64,000 nucleotides of DNA from Butyrivibrio sp. NC2007 (GCF_000421405.1 NZ_ATWY01000002.1:1-64000); one strand, 5' to 3'; shown: positions 46,889 to 56,235, counted from the stretch's first letter. Notes: generated by a model from the letters alone, not told the origin. Numbers and translations: made by a program.

Positions 46889-47686
46889 ATGAGCAAAAAA
46901 AATTATATTGGTGTATATTCGACTTTTCTAAAAGACGGAACTCCTTCCTACAGAGCTTCCATAACCTATTTCGGCAAGCATATCTCCCTCGGAAGCTACA
47001 GCAAGATCACAAAAGCTTCAAGAGCTTATAAGGAGGCTGCTGCCGTTCTTGAAAACAGCGCCTTAGGTATTTCCTCCTACAAAAAAGATATGGCACTAAG
47101 CTTCGACAAATTCGTATCCCTTATAAACTACAGAGATAAGGGTATGTATATATCAAATCCCATTTACCTTGAAAAGAAATATTTCCTGTATTACTTATCA
47201 CCAACTCAGGTTCTTAAGTTCGATATCGACGACCTCTTCTACTACTCATCCCACAAGATCATGCAAAGAGGGACTCATCTGTTTGTGGCAGATTACGGAA
47301 GCCAGTTGTCAATCCGTGAGCGCTACGGCATAAAGAGCTATGCAGTGGAAGGCAGAGACTACCGCTTTGCCAACGACGATCCCTGTGATTTTCGTTACGA
47401 GAACATCATCATCCTGAACAGGTATCGTGGAGTCAGACAGTTTGCGGAAAAAGGCTTTATAAAGTACAAAGCAGTAATTCATGTTAAGAGCAACTACGTT
47501 GTCGGTAAGTACAACACTGAGTCAGAGGCGGCAATTGCCTATAATAAAGCCGCTGATATCCTGATAAAAAACGGCGTTAAAAAAGCTTTCCAGCTAAACT
47601 ACGTGGAGGATTTATCCCCCTCACAATACGCAGATATCTATATGAACACAAAGATTTCTCCAAAGATATATGAAATAAAGCGTTGA
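46889..47686 (+). CDS. AP2 / degenerate HNH / AP2 domain protein
   Basis: 265 residues with two AP2-like DNA-binding modules, about 5-52 (YIGVYSTF...AYKEAAAVL) and about 185-232 (YRGVRQF...AIAYNKAADIL). They flank a segment like the HNH domain of homing endonucleases (about 105-182). That segment keeps DFRYENI where active members have DNRxxNL, but the conserved histidines of the HxxI and DHInG positions are gone. It is likely a DNA-binding protein derived from a homing endonuclease. ATG 46889 follows GGGGAG. Confidence 0.6.
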   Translation: MSKKNYIGVYSTFLKDGTPSYRASITYFGKHISLGSYSKITKASRAYKEAAAVLENSALGISSYKKDMALSFDKFVSLINYRDKGMYISNPIYLEKKYFLYYLSPTQVLKFDIDDLFYYSSHKIMQRGTHLFVADYGSQLSIRERYGIKSYAVEGRDYRFANDDPCDFRYENIIILNRYRGVRQFAEKGFIKYKAVIHVKSNYVVGKYNTESEAAIAYNKAADILIKNGVKKAFQLNYVEDLSPSQYADIYMNTKISPKIYEIKR

Positions 47687-47712
47687 AGACGTAAAAGTTG
47701 TATACTTATACT

Positions 47713-48597
47713 ATGAAAAGAACAGATACCAGAAAACTGAAAATGATGCTCAGAAAAGATGCTGTAAGGCTCGTTGTAGTCCTTTTAGCTGCTTTTCTTA
47801 TGGCCATGAATATCAATTCCTTTGTAAACGCCGGAGGACTTTACCCCGGAGGAGCTACGGGAATTGCTATTATCATTCAGCGTATTGCTCTTAAATACTG
47901 GGGCTTATCAATTCCTTACACCCCTGTAACAGTTCTTTTAAACGCAATACCCGTATACATTGGTTTTAAATATATCGGAAAGAGGTTCACCCTCTTCTCC
48001 CTGGTCATGGTAGTAACAAACGGTTTCTTCGTCGATTTACTACCGGATTACGCTGTAACTCAGGATCCGCTTCTTGTCGCAGTATTCGGCGGACTTTTAA
48101 ACGCCATTGCAATAACCATGTGCCTGGAAGTTGATGCAACCAGCGGCGGAACAGACTTTATTTCCATATTTCTGTCCCAGAAAAAGGGCGTCGATGCCTT
48201 TCCCTACATACTGGCCGGAAACGTCGTGATCCTCAGTATTGCAGGCGTTTTGTTCGGTCTTGATAAAGCTCTTTATTCAATGATATTCCAGTATGTTACA
48301 ACTACAGCCCTCCATGCGCTATACAGAACTTATCAGCAAAGGACACTTTTTATCATCACCGATATGCCCGACAGAGTCTGTTCAATGATCTATTCCGTCT
48401 GCGGACACGGAGCGACGCTGATAGACGGCGAAGGCTCTTTTGCCCACAAGAATAAAAAGATCGTGTACTCCATCGTAAGTGCAGCGGACACCAGAAAAAT
48501 AATCCCAAAGATACGCGAAATTGATCCGAATGCTTTTATCAATTCCATACGAACTGAGGAGATCACCGGTAACTTCTATATGAGACCAAGAGACTAA
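47713..48597 (+). CDS. YitT family membrane protein (DUF161/DUF2179)
   Basis: About 294 residues: an N-terminal YitT domain with five to six membrane helices (NINSFVNAGGLYPGGATGIAI, EVDATSGGTDFISIFLS) and a C-terminal cytosolic DUF2179 domain (TLFIITDMPDRV to the end). Function unknown. No ribosome site precedes ATG 47713, and TATACT abuts it, so the true start may lie a few codons later. Confidence 0.82.
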   Translation: MKRTDTRKLKMMLRKDAVRLVVVLLAAFLMAMNINSFVNAGGLYPGGATGIAIIIQRIALKYWGLSIPYTPVTVLLNAIPVYIGFKYIGKRFTLFSLVMVVTNGFFVDLLPDYAVTQDPLLVAVFGGLLNAIAITMCLEVDATSGGTDFISIFLSQKKGVDAFPYILAGNVVILSIAGVLFGLDKALYSMIFQYVTTTALHALYRTYQQRTLFIITDMPDRVCSMIYSVCGHGATLIDGEGSFAHKNKKIVYSIVSAADTRKIIPKIREIDPNAFINSIRTEEITGNFYMRPRD

Positions 48598-48601
48598 TAA
48601 A

Positions 48602-48638
48602 AAAAGAGATGCTTCCATCACGGAAACATCTCTTTTAT
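48602..48638. terminator. bidirectional intrinsic terminator
   Basis: AAAAAGAGATG, TTCC/GGAA inner stem, CATCTCTTTT. It lies between the converging YitT and surface protein genes. Confidence 0.8.
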
Positions 48639-48644
48639 TATGGA

Positions 48645-51398
48645 TTATTTGTTTACTTTTTCTTCCTGTTTCTTTTTATGCTTAGCATACATCTCTCTTC
48701 CGGCTTCACCAAAGAGTGCTATGAGAAGCAGCCACCACAGTCCCATCTTTTCTTCCTTGATATTATCTTCCAGAATACCCTTGGCTGATGCTTCATCCTC
48801 GATATTTACATATGCCTGATTCTCATCCTCTGTGAATTCTCCGGTCTCTGTTTCCACTGTCTCTGCAAGAGCAGTTGCGCCATCTTCGATAGTAGTCGTC
48901 TCACCGGTTGCAGCTACTTCTCCGGCTCCTTCTGCAACATCTCCGGTTACTGTCTCTTCTGTGCCTGCTGCCAATGCATTCTCGGAAGCCTGACGGGCTG
49001 CACGTCTCTGATCAACTGCCGCAGGTGCTGCTTCCTGTACAGGGGTTTCTGCCGCAGCTTCTGCTACAGTGGCTGCAGGTGCTACAGGTGCTATTGGTGT
49101 TCTGCTTGCTGCTTCGCTTGTTATCACAGCCTCAGCTACCGCTCCGGCTACTCCGTCTGAAATCGTGACAGACACAGGGCGTCTCGGGTTAAGACGAAGA
49201 AGTGTGTTATCAAGATCCGTCTTAGCCTGGCCAAAGCCTTCTTTAATCTTATCAAGATTCTTCTGCGCTGTCTCAACCTTCGCATTGGACTCTTCAAGCA
49301 TGCCATCCAACTCGGTAAGTACCTCTCTCACGGTCATCTTGTTGAGCTCATCTGCCTTCTCCGCGCTGACTTCAATCCCAAAGTATGATGCTACATCATC
49401 AACTCCAAGAGCCTTAGTCGCAAGTACAGACCTCTTCTTCTGGCTCTTTAGATCATTTATTGCTTCGCTCAAGGTATCAGCCTCATACTGAGCTATCTGC
49501 ACAGCCTGCTGTGCTTTTGCTGTCGCATTCTCAAATCCCGCATACTTACCGGCAAGTTCTGCTGCATTGCCGGCAGCTGTGGCATTTCCATTGATAAATG
49601 CATTTAGAGCCTGACTTTCCTTGACAAGCTGTTCCACCTTATCAATTCCGAGTCGATTCATTGTTGCCTTTGCATAATTGTTCTTGTCATTGGTTGTATA
49701 GTTAATGACATTATGATCAGCACCAACAACCAGACAGTCAGCATTGTGAAACAGATTGTTCTGGTTCTGAGAAATCTTATCCACTGTCGCTCCGGAATCC
49801 TTGAGAGTCATGGTACCGTCGCTATTTACTACAACTTCGCCGGATGCGATCATCTCATTTATTTCAGCTGTAACCTTATAGACTCGCTCACCGTCCAGAT
49901 TAAATGCATAGACATCAAGGATGCCATCTTTGGTTTTCTCTTTTATTTCACTTGTTTTGCCTATCAAACCAGGATATTTTTGTGTGAGATACTTGTTGGC
50001 CGCAATCTCATCTTCGGTCTTTTCATATACAACGATTACATTTCCGTTACTAGCTCTTGCTCCATCTTGCCAGTTATCATTAACAAATGATTTCTCGGCG
50101 CTATCCCAGTTGAAGTACTTTTTACCCTGAACTATCTCACCGTCATCGTTTCTGTAGTAGAATGTAACCTTAGCTGCATTACACTCCTGTTTATCAAAGG
50201 ACTTGATCTTCTCATCATTGTCATTTCCGTCCTTCATGTACTGCCACTTGATCTCGTATCCTTCGCCCCTTACCACATCAATTCCAAGTCTCTTTGTAAG
50301 GTAATAGTTCTCAACAACCTGCTCCATTACAGAACGGTTCTTCTTGATGTCACCACCTATCTTGCCTGCCCAGTTATCGCCACTTGCCTGTTTAAGAGCA
50401 TCAGCATCAATTGCATCATCAAGCTTATCCCCCACAAGTTCAAGAGCTCCTGCCAGATTATCGACTTTCTGCTGTGCAGCATCGATATCCTTCTGAGCCT
50501 CAGCAGTCTTATCTTCAGCGCTCTTAATCTTGTCGCCGAATTCCTTCTCAGCCTGCTCCATTTTTTCTTCAGCGGCCTTAAGGTTTGCTGATGCAGCTTC
50601 GTACTGCTTTGTGAGGTTATCATAGAACTCTTTCATTGCATCAAGAGTTGACTTTGTATCCTGCACAAGCTTGTCGAGATCTTCATATGCCTTATTTGCT
50701 TCTTCAGGTGTCTGAGCTTCTTTTATGGATTCAATGAGAACATCAGCTTTTTCCTGTGTCTCGATGGAATCCTGAACCATATGCTCAGCCTTCTCTGTAG
50801 CATACTTAACATCTTCGAATGCAGCCTTAGCTTCATTCTCCATATCCTGTTCATAAACAGAAGCCTGCTTGTCAGCTGCGCCGGCGTCGTTAAGATTCTG
50901 CTTAACCTCTGTGGCTTTTTCAGATGCAGCATCAAGAGAAGACAGTGCTGAAGGATCATTCTCACCATCGTTAACTACTGCATTTGCAGCTTCTATAACC
51001 TTGTCTATTGCTTTATCTGCTTCCGTTTTCTTTGTTGCATCTATTCCGGCTGCTTCTCCGGCAACAGCTGCGTTTTCAGAAGAAAGAATCTCTTCTACTG
51101 CAGCACCGGCTTCTATCTTAGCACTCTGAAGTTCGTCTTCGGATGCTTCTGTAGCTTCTCCTGCAGCTGCATCCGCAACTACCTGAGCCTGTTCTTCTGC
51201 TTCCTGCGTAACTGCAGGAGCTTCCGCCTCAGTAGAAGCGACGTCACTCTCAGTTGTTGTATCCGGAAATTCTTCAGGTGGAGCTGTAGCCTCGCCGTTT
51301 GCATACGCAGTAACCGGCGTTGCAAGAGCCATCATCGCCGAGATTCCGACCGTAAGAGCAGAAACCAACTTTTTGTTTTTGAGATCTTTCTTCATCAT
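48645..51398 (-). CDS. large coiled-coil surface protein with C-terminal membrane anchor
   Basis: 917 residues. A signal peptide (VSALTVGISAMMALATPVTAYA, split here at about residue 32) is followed by an acidic Ala/Glu-rich region, a long coiled coil (about 100-330), a globular part with DGNDNDEKIKSFDK and YFNWDSAEKSFV (about 345-560), and a second helical region (about 570-735). A Pro/Ala stalk and a C-terminal helix (GLWWLLLIALFGEAG) with a basic tail close the protein. There is no LPXTG. No family is recognised. It follows a PilZ gene by 28 bp; GAGG precedes the ATG. Confidence 0.75.
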   Translation of the reverse strand: MMKKDLKNKKLVSALTVGISAMMALATPVTAYANGEATAPPEEFPDTTTESDVASTEAEAPAVTQEAEEQAQVVADAAAGEATEASEDELQSAKIEAGAAVEEILSSENAAVAGEAAGIDATKKTEADKAIDKVIEAANAVVNDGENDPSALSSLDAASEKATEVKQNLNDAGAADKQASVYEQDMENEAKAAFEDVKYATEKAEHMVQDSIETQEKADVLIESIKEAQTPEEANKAYEDLDKLVQDTKSTLDAMKEFYDNLTKQYEAASANLKAAEEKMEQAEKEFGDKIKSAEDKTAEAQKDIDAAQQKVDNLAGALELVGDKLDDAIDADALKQASGDNWAGKIGGDIKKNRSVMEQVVENYYLTKRLGIDVVRGEGYEIKWQYMKDGNDNDEKIKSFDKQECNAAKVTFYYRNDDGEIVQGKKYFNWDSAEKSFVNDNWQDGARASNGNVIVVYEKTEDEIAANKYLTQKYPGLIGKTSEIKEKTKDGILDVYAFNLDGERVYKVTAEINEMIASGEVVVNSDGTMTLKDSGATVDKISQNQNNLFHNADCLVVGADHNVINYTTNDKNNYAKATMNRLGIDKVEQLVKESQALNAFINGNATAAGNAAELAGKYAGFENATAKAQQAVQIAQYEADTLSEAINDLKSQKKRSVLATKALGVDDVASYFGIEVSAEKADELNKMTVREVLTELDGMLEESNAKVETAQKNLDKIKEGFGQAKTDLDNTLLRLNPRRPVSVTISDGVAGAVAEAVITSEAASRTPIAPVAPAATVAEAAAETPVQEAAPAAVDQRRAARQASENALAAGTEETVTGDVAEGAGEVAATGETTTIEDGATALAETVETETGEFTEDENQAYVNIEDEASAKGILEDNIKEEKMGLWWLLLIALFGEAGREMYAKHKKKQEEKVNK

Positions 51399-51426
51399 AG
51401 TAATTTACCTCACCCCTAAAAAACTG

Positions 51427-51753
51427 TTATTCCTCTGAATCTGCATCAACTCCGATTTGCTCGAACAAATACTCAAGTACATCAGATGTGAACTTTTTAG
51501 CCTTGAAGGCAACAGACTTCTTACTTCCTACTTCCTGATCTTCTCTGACTGCCTCTGAGTACATGATCATTGTCTCTGTAACTACGATCATGTCTCTTCC
51601 TACAAGATTAGGTACTCGCTTATCGATCGTGATAGCGATTCCCAGAGGACTGACGTTCTTAACCTGTCCGTAAAACTTCTCCAGAGTCTGCCTGTCAACG
51701 ATAACACTGTTTGCCAAAAATTCAATTCTGTTGATACTTCTGCGTTCTTCCAT
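51427..51753 (-). CDS. PilZ-like domain protein
   Basis: 108 residues. ERRSINR near the start supplies RxxxR and NVSPLGIAI supplies the D/NxSxxG motif, the two c-di-GMP contacts of PilZ domains. A C-terminal helical tail follows. It is encoded 28 bp before the coiled-coil surface protein on the same strand, suggesting that c-di-GMP influences that protein or its expression. Confidence is moderate because the domain is small and divergent. Confidence 0.7.
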   Translation of the reverse strand: MEERRSINRIEFLANSVIVDRQTLEKFYGQVKNVSPLGIAITIDKRVPNLVGRDMIVVTETMIMYSEAVREDQEVGSKKSVAFKAKKFTSDVLEYLFEQIGVDADSEE

Positions 51754-51803
51754 GTTTCCCCCCTGTTATCCAGTATTATTTTTATTTGTCTTTAGTGAAA
51801 TAA

Positions 51804-51838
51804 AAAAGGGACGCATATGCATCCCTTAATTTTAGAAT
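51804..51838 (-). terminator. intrinsic terminator after the NagZ-like gene
   Basis: Minus strand AAGGGATGCATATGCGTCCC followed by TTTTTTATT. It separates this gene from the PilZ/surface protein operon. Confidence 0.75.
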
Positions 51839-51840
51839 TA

Positions 51841-53127
51841 TCAGCCCCCCGAAGATATGCGCCCTACTTTGTCGGCGTATTTGATACTGTAAATTCTTCT
51901 GAGGGATTCATTGATTCTCTCTTCGCTGATGTTACCGTCCTGAACCTCTGCCAGTAAGCCAGCGTATGCCTCTTCAAAATTTTCAGGAATGTATATCATA
52001 TCTGCTCCAGCCTTAACGGCTGCTATAGCAGCATCTTTCGATGTGTAATACTCAGTAACTGCTTTTTCATTCAAAGGAGCTGTTATAACAATTCCGTTAA
52101 ATCCAAGCGCTCCTCTAAGTTCATCCTCCACGATCTTATCTGAAAGACAAGCCGGTGTATTGTCTCCGGTAAGCTCCGGGAGTGAAATGTTTGATACCAT
52201 CATTGCTCCGATTCCGGAATCAATGGCGTTTTTGAAGACCTCATACTCGCCTATGACAAGATCTTCTCTTGTTGCTTCGCTTGTAGCCATGCCCGAAGCC
52301 GTATCACCTTTTAGCGGGAAAAGATATCCGCAGGAAGTAACTCCCGCATCCTGCATGCCTGTCATATAGGCGCTTGTCAGCTCTTTTACCGTATCTATGT
52401 CAGCTCCGAACAATGCTTCTTCCGAAACTTCCATATCAGGCGTTATCGCAAAATTGAAACCGTTCTTAAACAGTTCAGCCCCTGCTTTATTGCCTGCATT
52501 TATCGATGTTTCCGCATCGGTTATCTCTGCATCGGGTCCTGTTCCCAAAGTGGTCTTAACCGAATCCGCCGCAGCCGATTGCTCCGAAAGGATGGTGAAT
52601 ATCGGATACTTACTCATCGTAGCTGTGGTCTCCAGCATCTCTTTTATCTGATCTGTAGACTTGATATTCTTGGGAGCATATATTACTCCGCCAACAGCGT
52701 AAGATGCAAGTGCTTCCTGCGTACCGGTTCCTGCCTTGACGGCTGTATCAACTCCCGTAAGCTGCTCCGGCGTAACCAGGAAAAGACCTGCCACCTTATC
52801 CTCTAATGTCATCTCTGAGAGGATGCTTCCGAGAACCTCATCCATCAGTTCTTCTTCGGTATATTCCTGAACTTCTTCCGTTTCCTCAGGAGTTTCTATT
52901 ACAGCAGGCTCAGAAGATACCTCTTCTGTTGCCTCCACTGTAGCCTCTTCTGCAGCAGGCTTGCTGCCCAAAGCTTTCCTCAGCATGTGAATACCGAATA
53001 TCAGGAGTCCTAATACTACTACAACGATCACACCCAAGGTTATATATGCAGCCATCTGGCTCTTTTTTCTACGCGCTCTGCGAGCCAGTCGCTTCTCATC
53101 AAAGTCCTGTTCGTCAAATCGTGCCAT
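51841..53127 (-). CDS. membrane-anchored GH3/NagZ-like protein lacking catalytic residues
   Basis: About 428 residues: basic cytoplasmic tail, one membrane helix (about 26-50), an acidic linker and a NagZ-type GH3 domain (about 100-425). Where active NagZ has KHFPGHGDT the sequence reads LFPLKGDT, losing the catalytic His loop. The nucleophile motif VITDAL reads VITAPL, so the Asp is gone. The fold otherwise aligns (MMVSNISLP, LRGALGFNGIV). It is probably an extracellular glycan-binding or regulatory pseudoenzyme. ATG 53127 follows GGGGAAAC. Confidence 0.72.
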   Translation of the reverse strand: MARFDEQDFDEKRLARRARRKKSQMAAYITLGVIVVVVLGLLIFGIHMLRKALGSKPAAEEATVEATEEVSSEPAVIETPEETEEVQEYTEEELMDEVLGSILSEMTLEDKVAGLFLVTPEQLTGVDTAVKAGTGTQEALASYAVGGVIYAPKNIKSTDQIKEMLETTATMSKYPIFTILSEQSAAADSVKTTLGTGPDAEITDAETSINAGNKAGAELFKNGFNFAITPDMEVSEEALFGADIDTVKELTSAYMTGMQDAGVTSCGYLFPLKGDTASGMATSEATREDLVIGEYEVFKNAIDSGIGAMMVSNISLPELTGDNTPACLSDKIVEDELRGALGFNGIVITAPLNEKAVTEYYTSKDAAIAAVKAGADMIYIPENFEEAYAGLLAEVQDGNISEERINESLRRIYSIKYADKVGRISSGG

Positions 53128-53248
53128 CTGTTTCCCCATTCAAACTTTTTTCTAGTATATATGATAGCACAAATTTAGCACTGCGCATATATAAAGCAAG
53201 CACGACGCTTTTTTTGACTTTTGATCCCTATATGCGCACAAAAATCGA

Positions 53249-53285
53249 GGGCAGAAGCTTCATCCATATTACCTGCTTCTGCCCT
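53249..53285 (-). terminator. hairpin terminator of the 53.3-53.7 kb locus
   Basis: Minus strand GGGCAGAAGC, 16-nt loop, GCTTCTGCCC then TCGATTTTTG. It follows the stop of the gene remnant. Confidence 0.65.
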
Positions 53286-53451
53286 TATGCCGAGTACTCA
53301 TCAAATTCAATTGTTATTACGTCCAACGGACTAATCCTCCAATTCTCAGCCTCATCGTTCCATTAACTTTTGCATTCATATGCTGTGGTTGCAAGGTGGA
53401 GATATTGTCATAACCACTAATCATGTACTTGAAGTGCTGTAGTTCTGATAC
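53285..53451 (-). pseudogene. remnant of an unrecognised small gene
   Basis: Two minus-strand frames look like one protein broken by an indel. The first is open from 53451 (VSELQHFKYMISGYDNIS... to MRLRIGG) and stops at 53317. The other continues with ENWRISPLDVITIEFDEYSA and stops at 53285, just before the hairpin. Neither is a recognised family. The length and frame switch suggest decay; a short real peptide starting at ATG 53424 cannot be excluded. Confidence 0.4.
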
Positions 53452-53514
53452 TTACTTTCTTTCTAACTAAATACTTCTAAAAACTATTTTATAAAACTAA
53501 CTTAGTATGCTGGT

Positions 53515-53606
53515 GGAGTGTACCATCCTTTCCTTGAATATTTTAATTACCTATCCCTTTGGAGTGTACCTGCCTTTCTTTCTCCCCGGCTCTGTTTGTT
53601 CTATAT
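53515..53606 (-). repeat. two 46-nt tandem repeats in the leader
   Basis: On the minus strand two 46-nt units (53606-53561 and 53560-53515) share a 3' end: AAAGAAAGGCAGGTACACTCC and CAAGGAAAGGATGGTACACTCC. Their 5' halves differ. They lie between a strong promoter and the gene remnant. Confidence 0.55.
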
Positions 53607-53656
53607 ACCTGGGGCGAAGTATTTTCGATATCTTATAAGTATCTCTTGATGGTTTT

Positions 53657-53685
53657 ATTATATTCACCGCCTTCTAATTTGTCAA
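53657..53685 (-). promoter_or_regulatory. perfect consensus sigma-A promoter
   Basis: Minus-strand TTGACA (53685-53680), 17-nt spacer, TATAAT (53662-53657), both hexamers exact. No intact gene follows; the transcript would run through the 46-nt repeats and the remnant to the hairpin at 53249-53285, about 400 nt. Confidence 0.8.
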
Positions 53686-53790
53686 TACATTTTTAAATTT
53701 TCTGTTGATTATTTAGAAACTATCGTTTAAATTGTAGTATTTTCTGTTATTTATTCTAATTGTATATTCATTTTATACAATTCTGCAAAT
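53686..53790. other. AT-rich intergenic stretch with a palindrome
   Basis: No gene. It contains a perfect inverted repeat, AATTGTATA (53758-53766) and TATACAATT (53774-53782), 7 nt apart. This could be an operator or a weak hairpin. Confidence 0.45.
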
Positions 53791-53828
53791 AAAAGAACTG
53801 CTACATCAAAGCCTTGATATAGCAGTTC
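53791..53828 (-). terminator. intrinsic terminator after glyA
   Basis: Minus strand GAACTGCTATATCAAGGC, loop, and the complementary TAGCAGTTC followed by TTTTATTT. Confidence 0.8.
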
Positions 53829-53857
53829 AAATATTATGTCAATTCAGATTTGATAAA

Positions 53858-55096
53858 TTAGTCAAGGGGATATTTGTCAGTCAATTTTTTAATAATTGCT
53901 CTTGCTTCGTCATTCTTCTCACCCTTGTTCTTGATAACAATTGAGATAGCCTCTGCGATCTGATCCATATCCTCAGTGTTCATGCCTCTTGTTGTTACAG
54001 CAGGTGTTCCGAGTCTTATTCCACTGGTAACGAATGGAGACTGCTGCTCGTTAGGAATTGTGTTCTTGTTGGCTGTGATATGTGCATCGTCAAGCCAGGC
54101 TTCAACTTCTTTTCCTGTAAGGCCAAAGTTTGTGAGGTCGATGAGCATAAGGTGGTTATCTGTTCCACCTGATACGATCTTGATTCCACGGCTCATAAGT
54201 CCGTTGCAAAGAGCCTTTGCATTATCGATGATGTTCTGAGCGTACTGTTTGAATTCAGGTGAAAGAGCTTCTTTGAAGCAGATAGCCTTAGCTGCTACAA
54301 CATGCTCAAGTGGTCCGCCCTGGATGCCCGGGAATACAGCCTTGTTGAACTTGTACTTATCCTGAGCTTCCTGATTCCAAAGAATAAGTCCTCCTCTTGG
54401 TCCACGAAGAGTCTTGTGAGTTGTTGTAGTTACAACATCTGCGTATGGGAATGGACTTGGATGAAGTCCTGCTGCAACAAGTCCTGCGATGTGAGCCATA
54501 TCTACCATGAGAACTGCTCCGCAGGCATCTGCTGCTTCTCTGAATTTCTTAAAGTCAATTGTTCTGCAGTAAGCTGAAGCACCTGCGATGATGAGCTTGG
54601 GCTTATGCTCTACTGCAAGCTTGTACATATTGTCATAATCAAGAATTCCGTTGTCATCTACACCATAAGGAACGATATTGTAATATGTTCCGGAAATATT
54701 GGCGCTGCTTCCGTGGGTAAGATGTCCACCCTGCTCAAGGTCCATACCCATGATAGTATCGCCAGGCTTAAGGAGAGCAAACTGAACAGCCAGATTTGCC
54801 TGAGCTCCTGAGTGAGGCTGAACGTTAACATAATCGCAGTGGAACAGCTCTTTTGCCCTTTCTCTTGCTATGTTCTCAACCTTATCTACAACATAGCAGC
54901 CGCCGTAGTATCTTTTCCCCGGGAGACCCTCGGCGTATTTGTTTGTAAGCGGACTTCCCATAGCTGACATAACAGCCTTGCTGGTCCAGTTCTCTGATGC
55001 GATCAGCTCGATGTGGTCATTCTGGCGAGCTACTTCTTCCTCGATCAGGGAAGCAATTTCCGGGTCTACCTTCCTAACTTCTTCCAATGAATACAT
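53858..55096 (-). CDS. glyA: serine hydroxymethyltransferase
   Basis: A 412-residue PLP enzyme interconverting serine and glycine with tetrahydrofolate. Landmarks: [25 protein letters not shown], the [13 protein letters not shown] segment and the PLP lysine in [14 protein letters not shown]. Normal length. CAGGAGGA precedes the ATG. Upstream (55129-55157) is an imperfect inverted repeat TTTACGCATT/AATGCGTTAAA that might be regulatory. Confidence 0.97.
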   Translation of the reverse strand: MYSLEEVRKVDPEIASLIEEEVARQNDHIELIASENWTSKAVMSAMGSPLTNKYAEGLPGKRYYGGCYVVDKVENIARERAKELFHCDYVNVQPHSGAQANLAVQFALLKPGDTIMGMDLEQGGHLTHGSSANISGTYYNIVPYGVDDNGILDYDNMYKLAVEHKPKLIIAGASAYCRTIDFKKFREAADACGAVLMVDMAHIAGLVAAGLHPSPFPYADVVTTTTHKTLRGPRGGLILWNQEAQDKYKFNKAVFPGIQGGPLEHVVAAKAICFKEALSPEFKQYAQNIIDNAKALCNGLMSRGIKIVSGGTDNHLMLIDLTNFGLTGKEVEAWLDDAHITANKNTIPNEQQSPFVTSGIRLGTPAVTTRGMNTEDMDQIAEAISIVIKNKGEKNDEARAIIKKLTDKYPLD

Positions 55097-55251
55097 TTAC
55101 CAAATCCTCCTGAATCTTTACATAAGACTTTACGCATTTACAGTTTAATGCGTTAAAGCAACATCCCCGTTATAGTATCATACTCTCTCTAAAAATTCTA
55201 TAGTTTTTATGCTACAATTTAATACGAAAATATTTCGATTGGGGGATGATC

Positions 55252-56229
55252 ATGTATTACTGCATAGTTAACCCTTCTGCCAGATCAGGCAAAGGAAAAG
55301 ATATCTGGGAATTACTTGAAAAGAAATTCATAGAAAAAGGTCTGGAGTACAGAGCTGTATTTACCAAGGGGCCGGGACATGCAACAAAACTCGCAAACAG
55401 CCTTACCGAGCCCAAATCATCAGACAGTGACGCAGATTCACCGATCAAGCTCATTGTCCTTGGCGGAGACGGGACTTTAAACGAAGTCATAAATGGAATA
55501 CAGGATTTTGAGAAAACTCTTGTTGGCTATATCCCCATCGGCTCAAGCAATGATTTTGCAAGGGATCTGTCTTTTCCAAAAAAGCTTGATGACCTGATCG
55601 CGCAGATCCTCAAGGCTGAAAACGTAAGAACGCTGGATCTTGGCAAGCTCACCTATAACACAATGTCCAGGGAGACTTCCAGGCTTCACGAGGATCGCAT
55701 AGCAGTCACAAGGCTCTTTGATGTCAGCGCAGGAATCGGTTTCGATGCAGCAGTATGCGAGCAGGCTCTCTCATCAAATACCAAGAATTTCCTCAACAAG
55801 ATCGGTCTTGGCAAACTCACCTACGGCTCCATAGCCTTAAGACAGCTCTTTGGCGCCGAGAAAGTAGCCTGTGAGATAACTCTTGATGATAAAAAGACAA
55901 TTCGCTTAAACCGCTTTATCTTTATAGCAGCCATGGTTCATCACTACGAGGGCGGAGGCTTTAAGTTTGCTCCGGGTGCGGATCTCACCGACGGAAAGTT
56001 TGACCTTGTCTATGCCGGTGATATGCCATCAGCCAAGATGCTCCTTGCGCTTCCTTTATCCTTTATCGGTCACTACTTCTGGATAAAAGGCATCGGACAT
56101 CACGTTGTTCAGAAGGTATCAATAAAGACACAAAAGCCGCTGTGGGTTCATACGGACGGCGAAGTATCAGTCAAGTCAGACCATATAACTTTCGAGTGTC
56201 TTAAGCAAAAACTCAGAATGATGAATTAA
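55252..56229 (+). CDS. diacylglycerol kinase family lipid kinase (YegS/BmrU type)
   Basis: About 325 residues with the diacylglycerol kinase catalytic domain. VNPSARSGKGK begins the nucleotide site, GGDGTLNEVI is the conserved GGDGT loop and PIGSSNDFARD the next. The C-terminal half binds lipid (VHHYEGGGFKFAPGADLTDG). It phosphorylates a membrane lipid. ATG 55252 is chosen as GGGGG lies six bases upstream; ATG 55246 abuts it. Confidence 0.88.
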   Translation: MYYCIVNPSARSGKGKDIWELLEKKFIEKGLEYRAVFTKGPGHATKLANSLTEPKSSDSDADSPIKLIVLGGDGTLNEVINGIQDFEKTLVGYIPIGSSNDFARDLSFPKKLDDLIAQILKAENVRTLDLGKLTYNTMSRETSRLHEDRIAVTRLFDVSAGIGFDAAVCEQALSSNTKNFLNKIGLGKLTYGSIALRQLFGAEKVACEITLDDKKTIRLNRFIFIAAMVHHYEGGGFKFAPGADLTDGKFDLVYAGDMPSAKMLLALPLSFIGHYFWIKGIGHHVVQKVSIKTQKPLWVHTDGEVSVKSDHITFECLKQKLRMMN

Positions 56230-56235
56230 TAAAAA

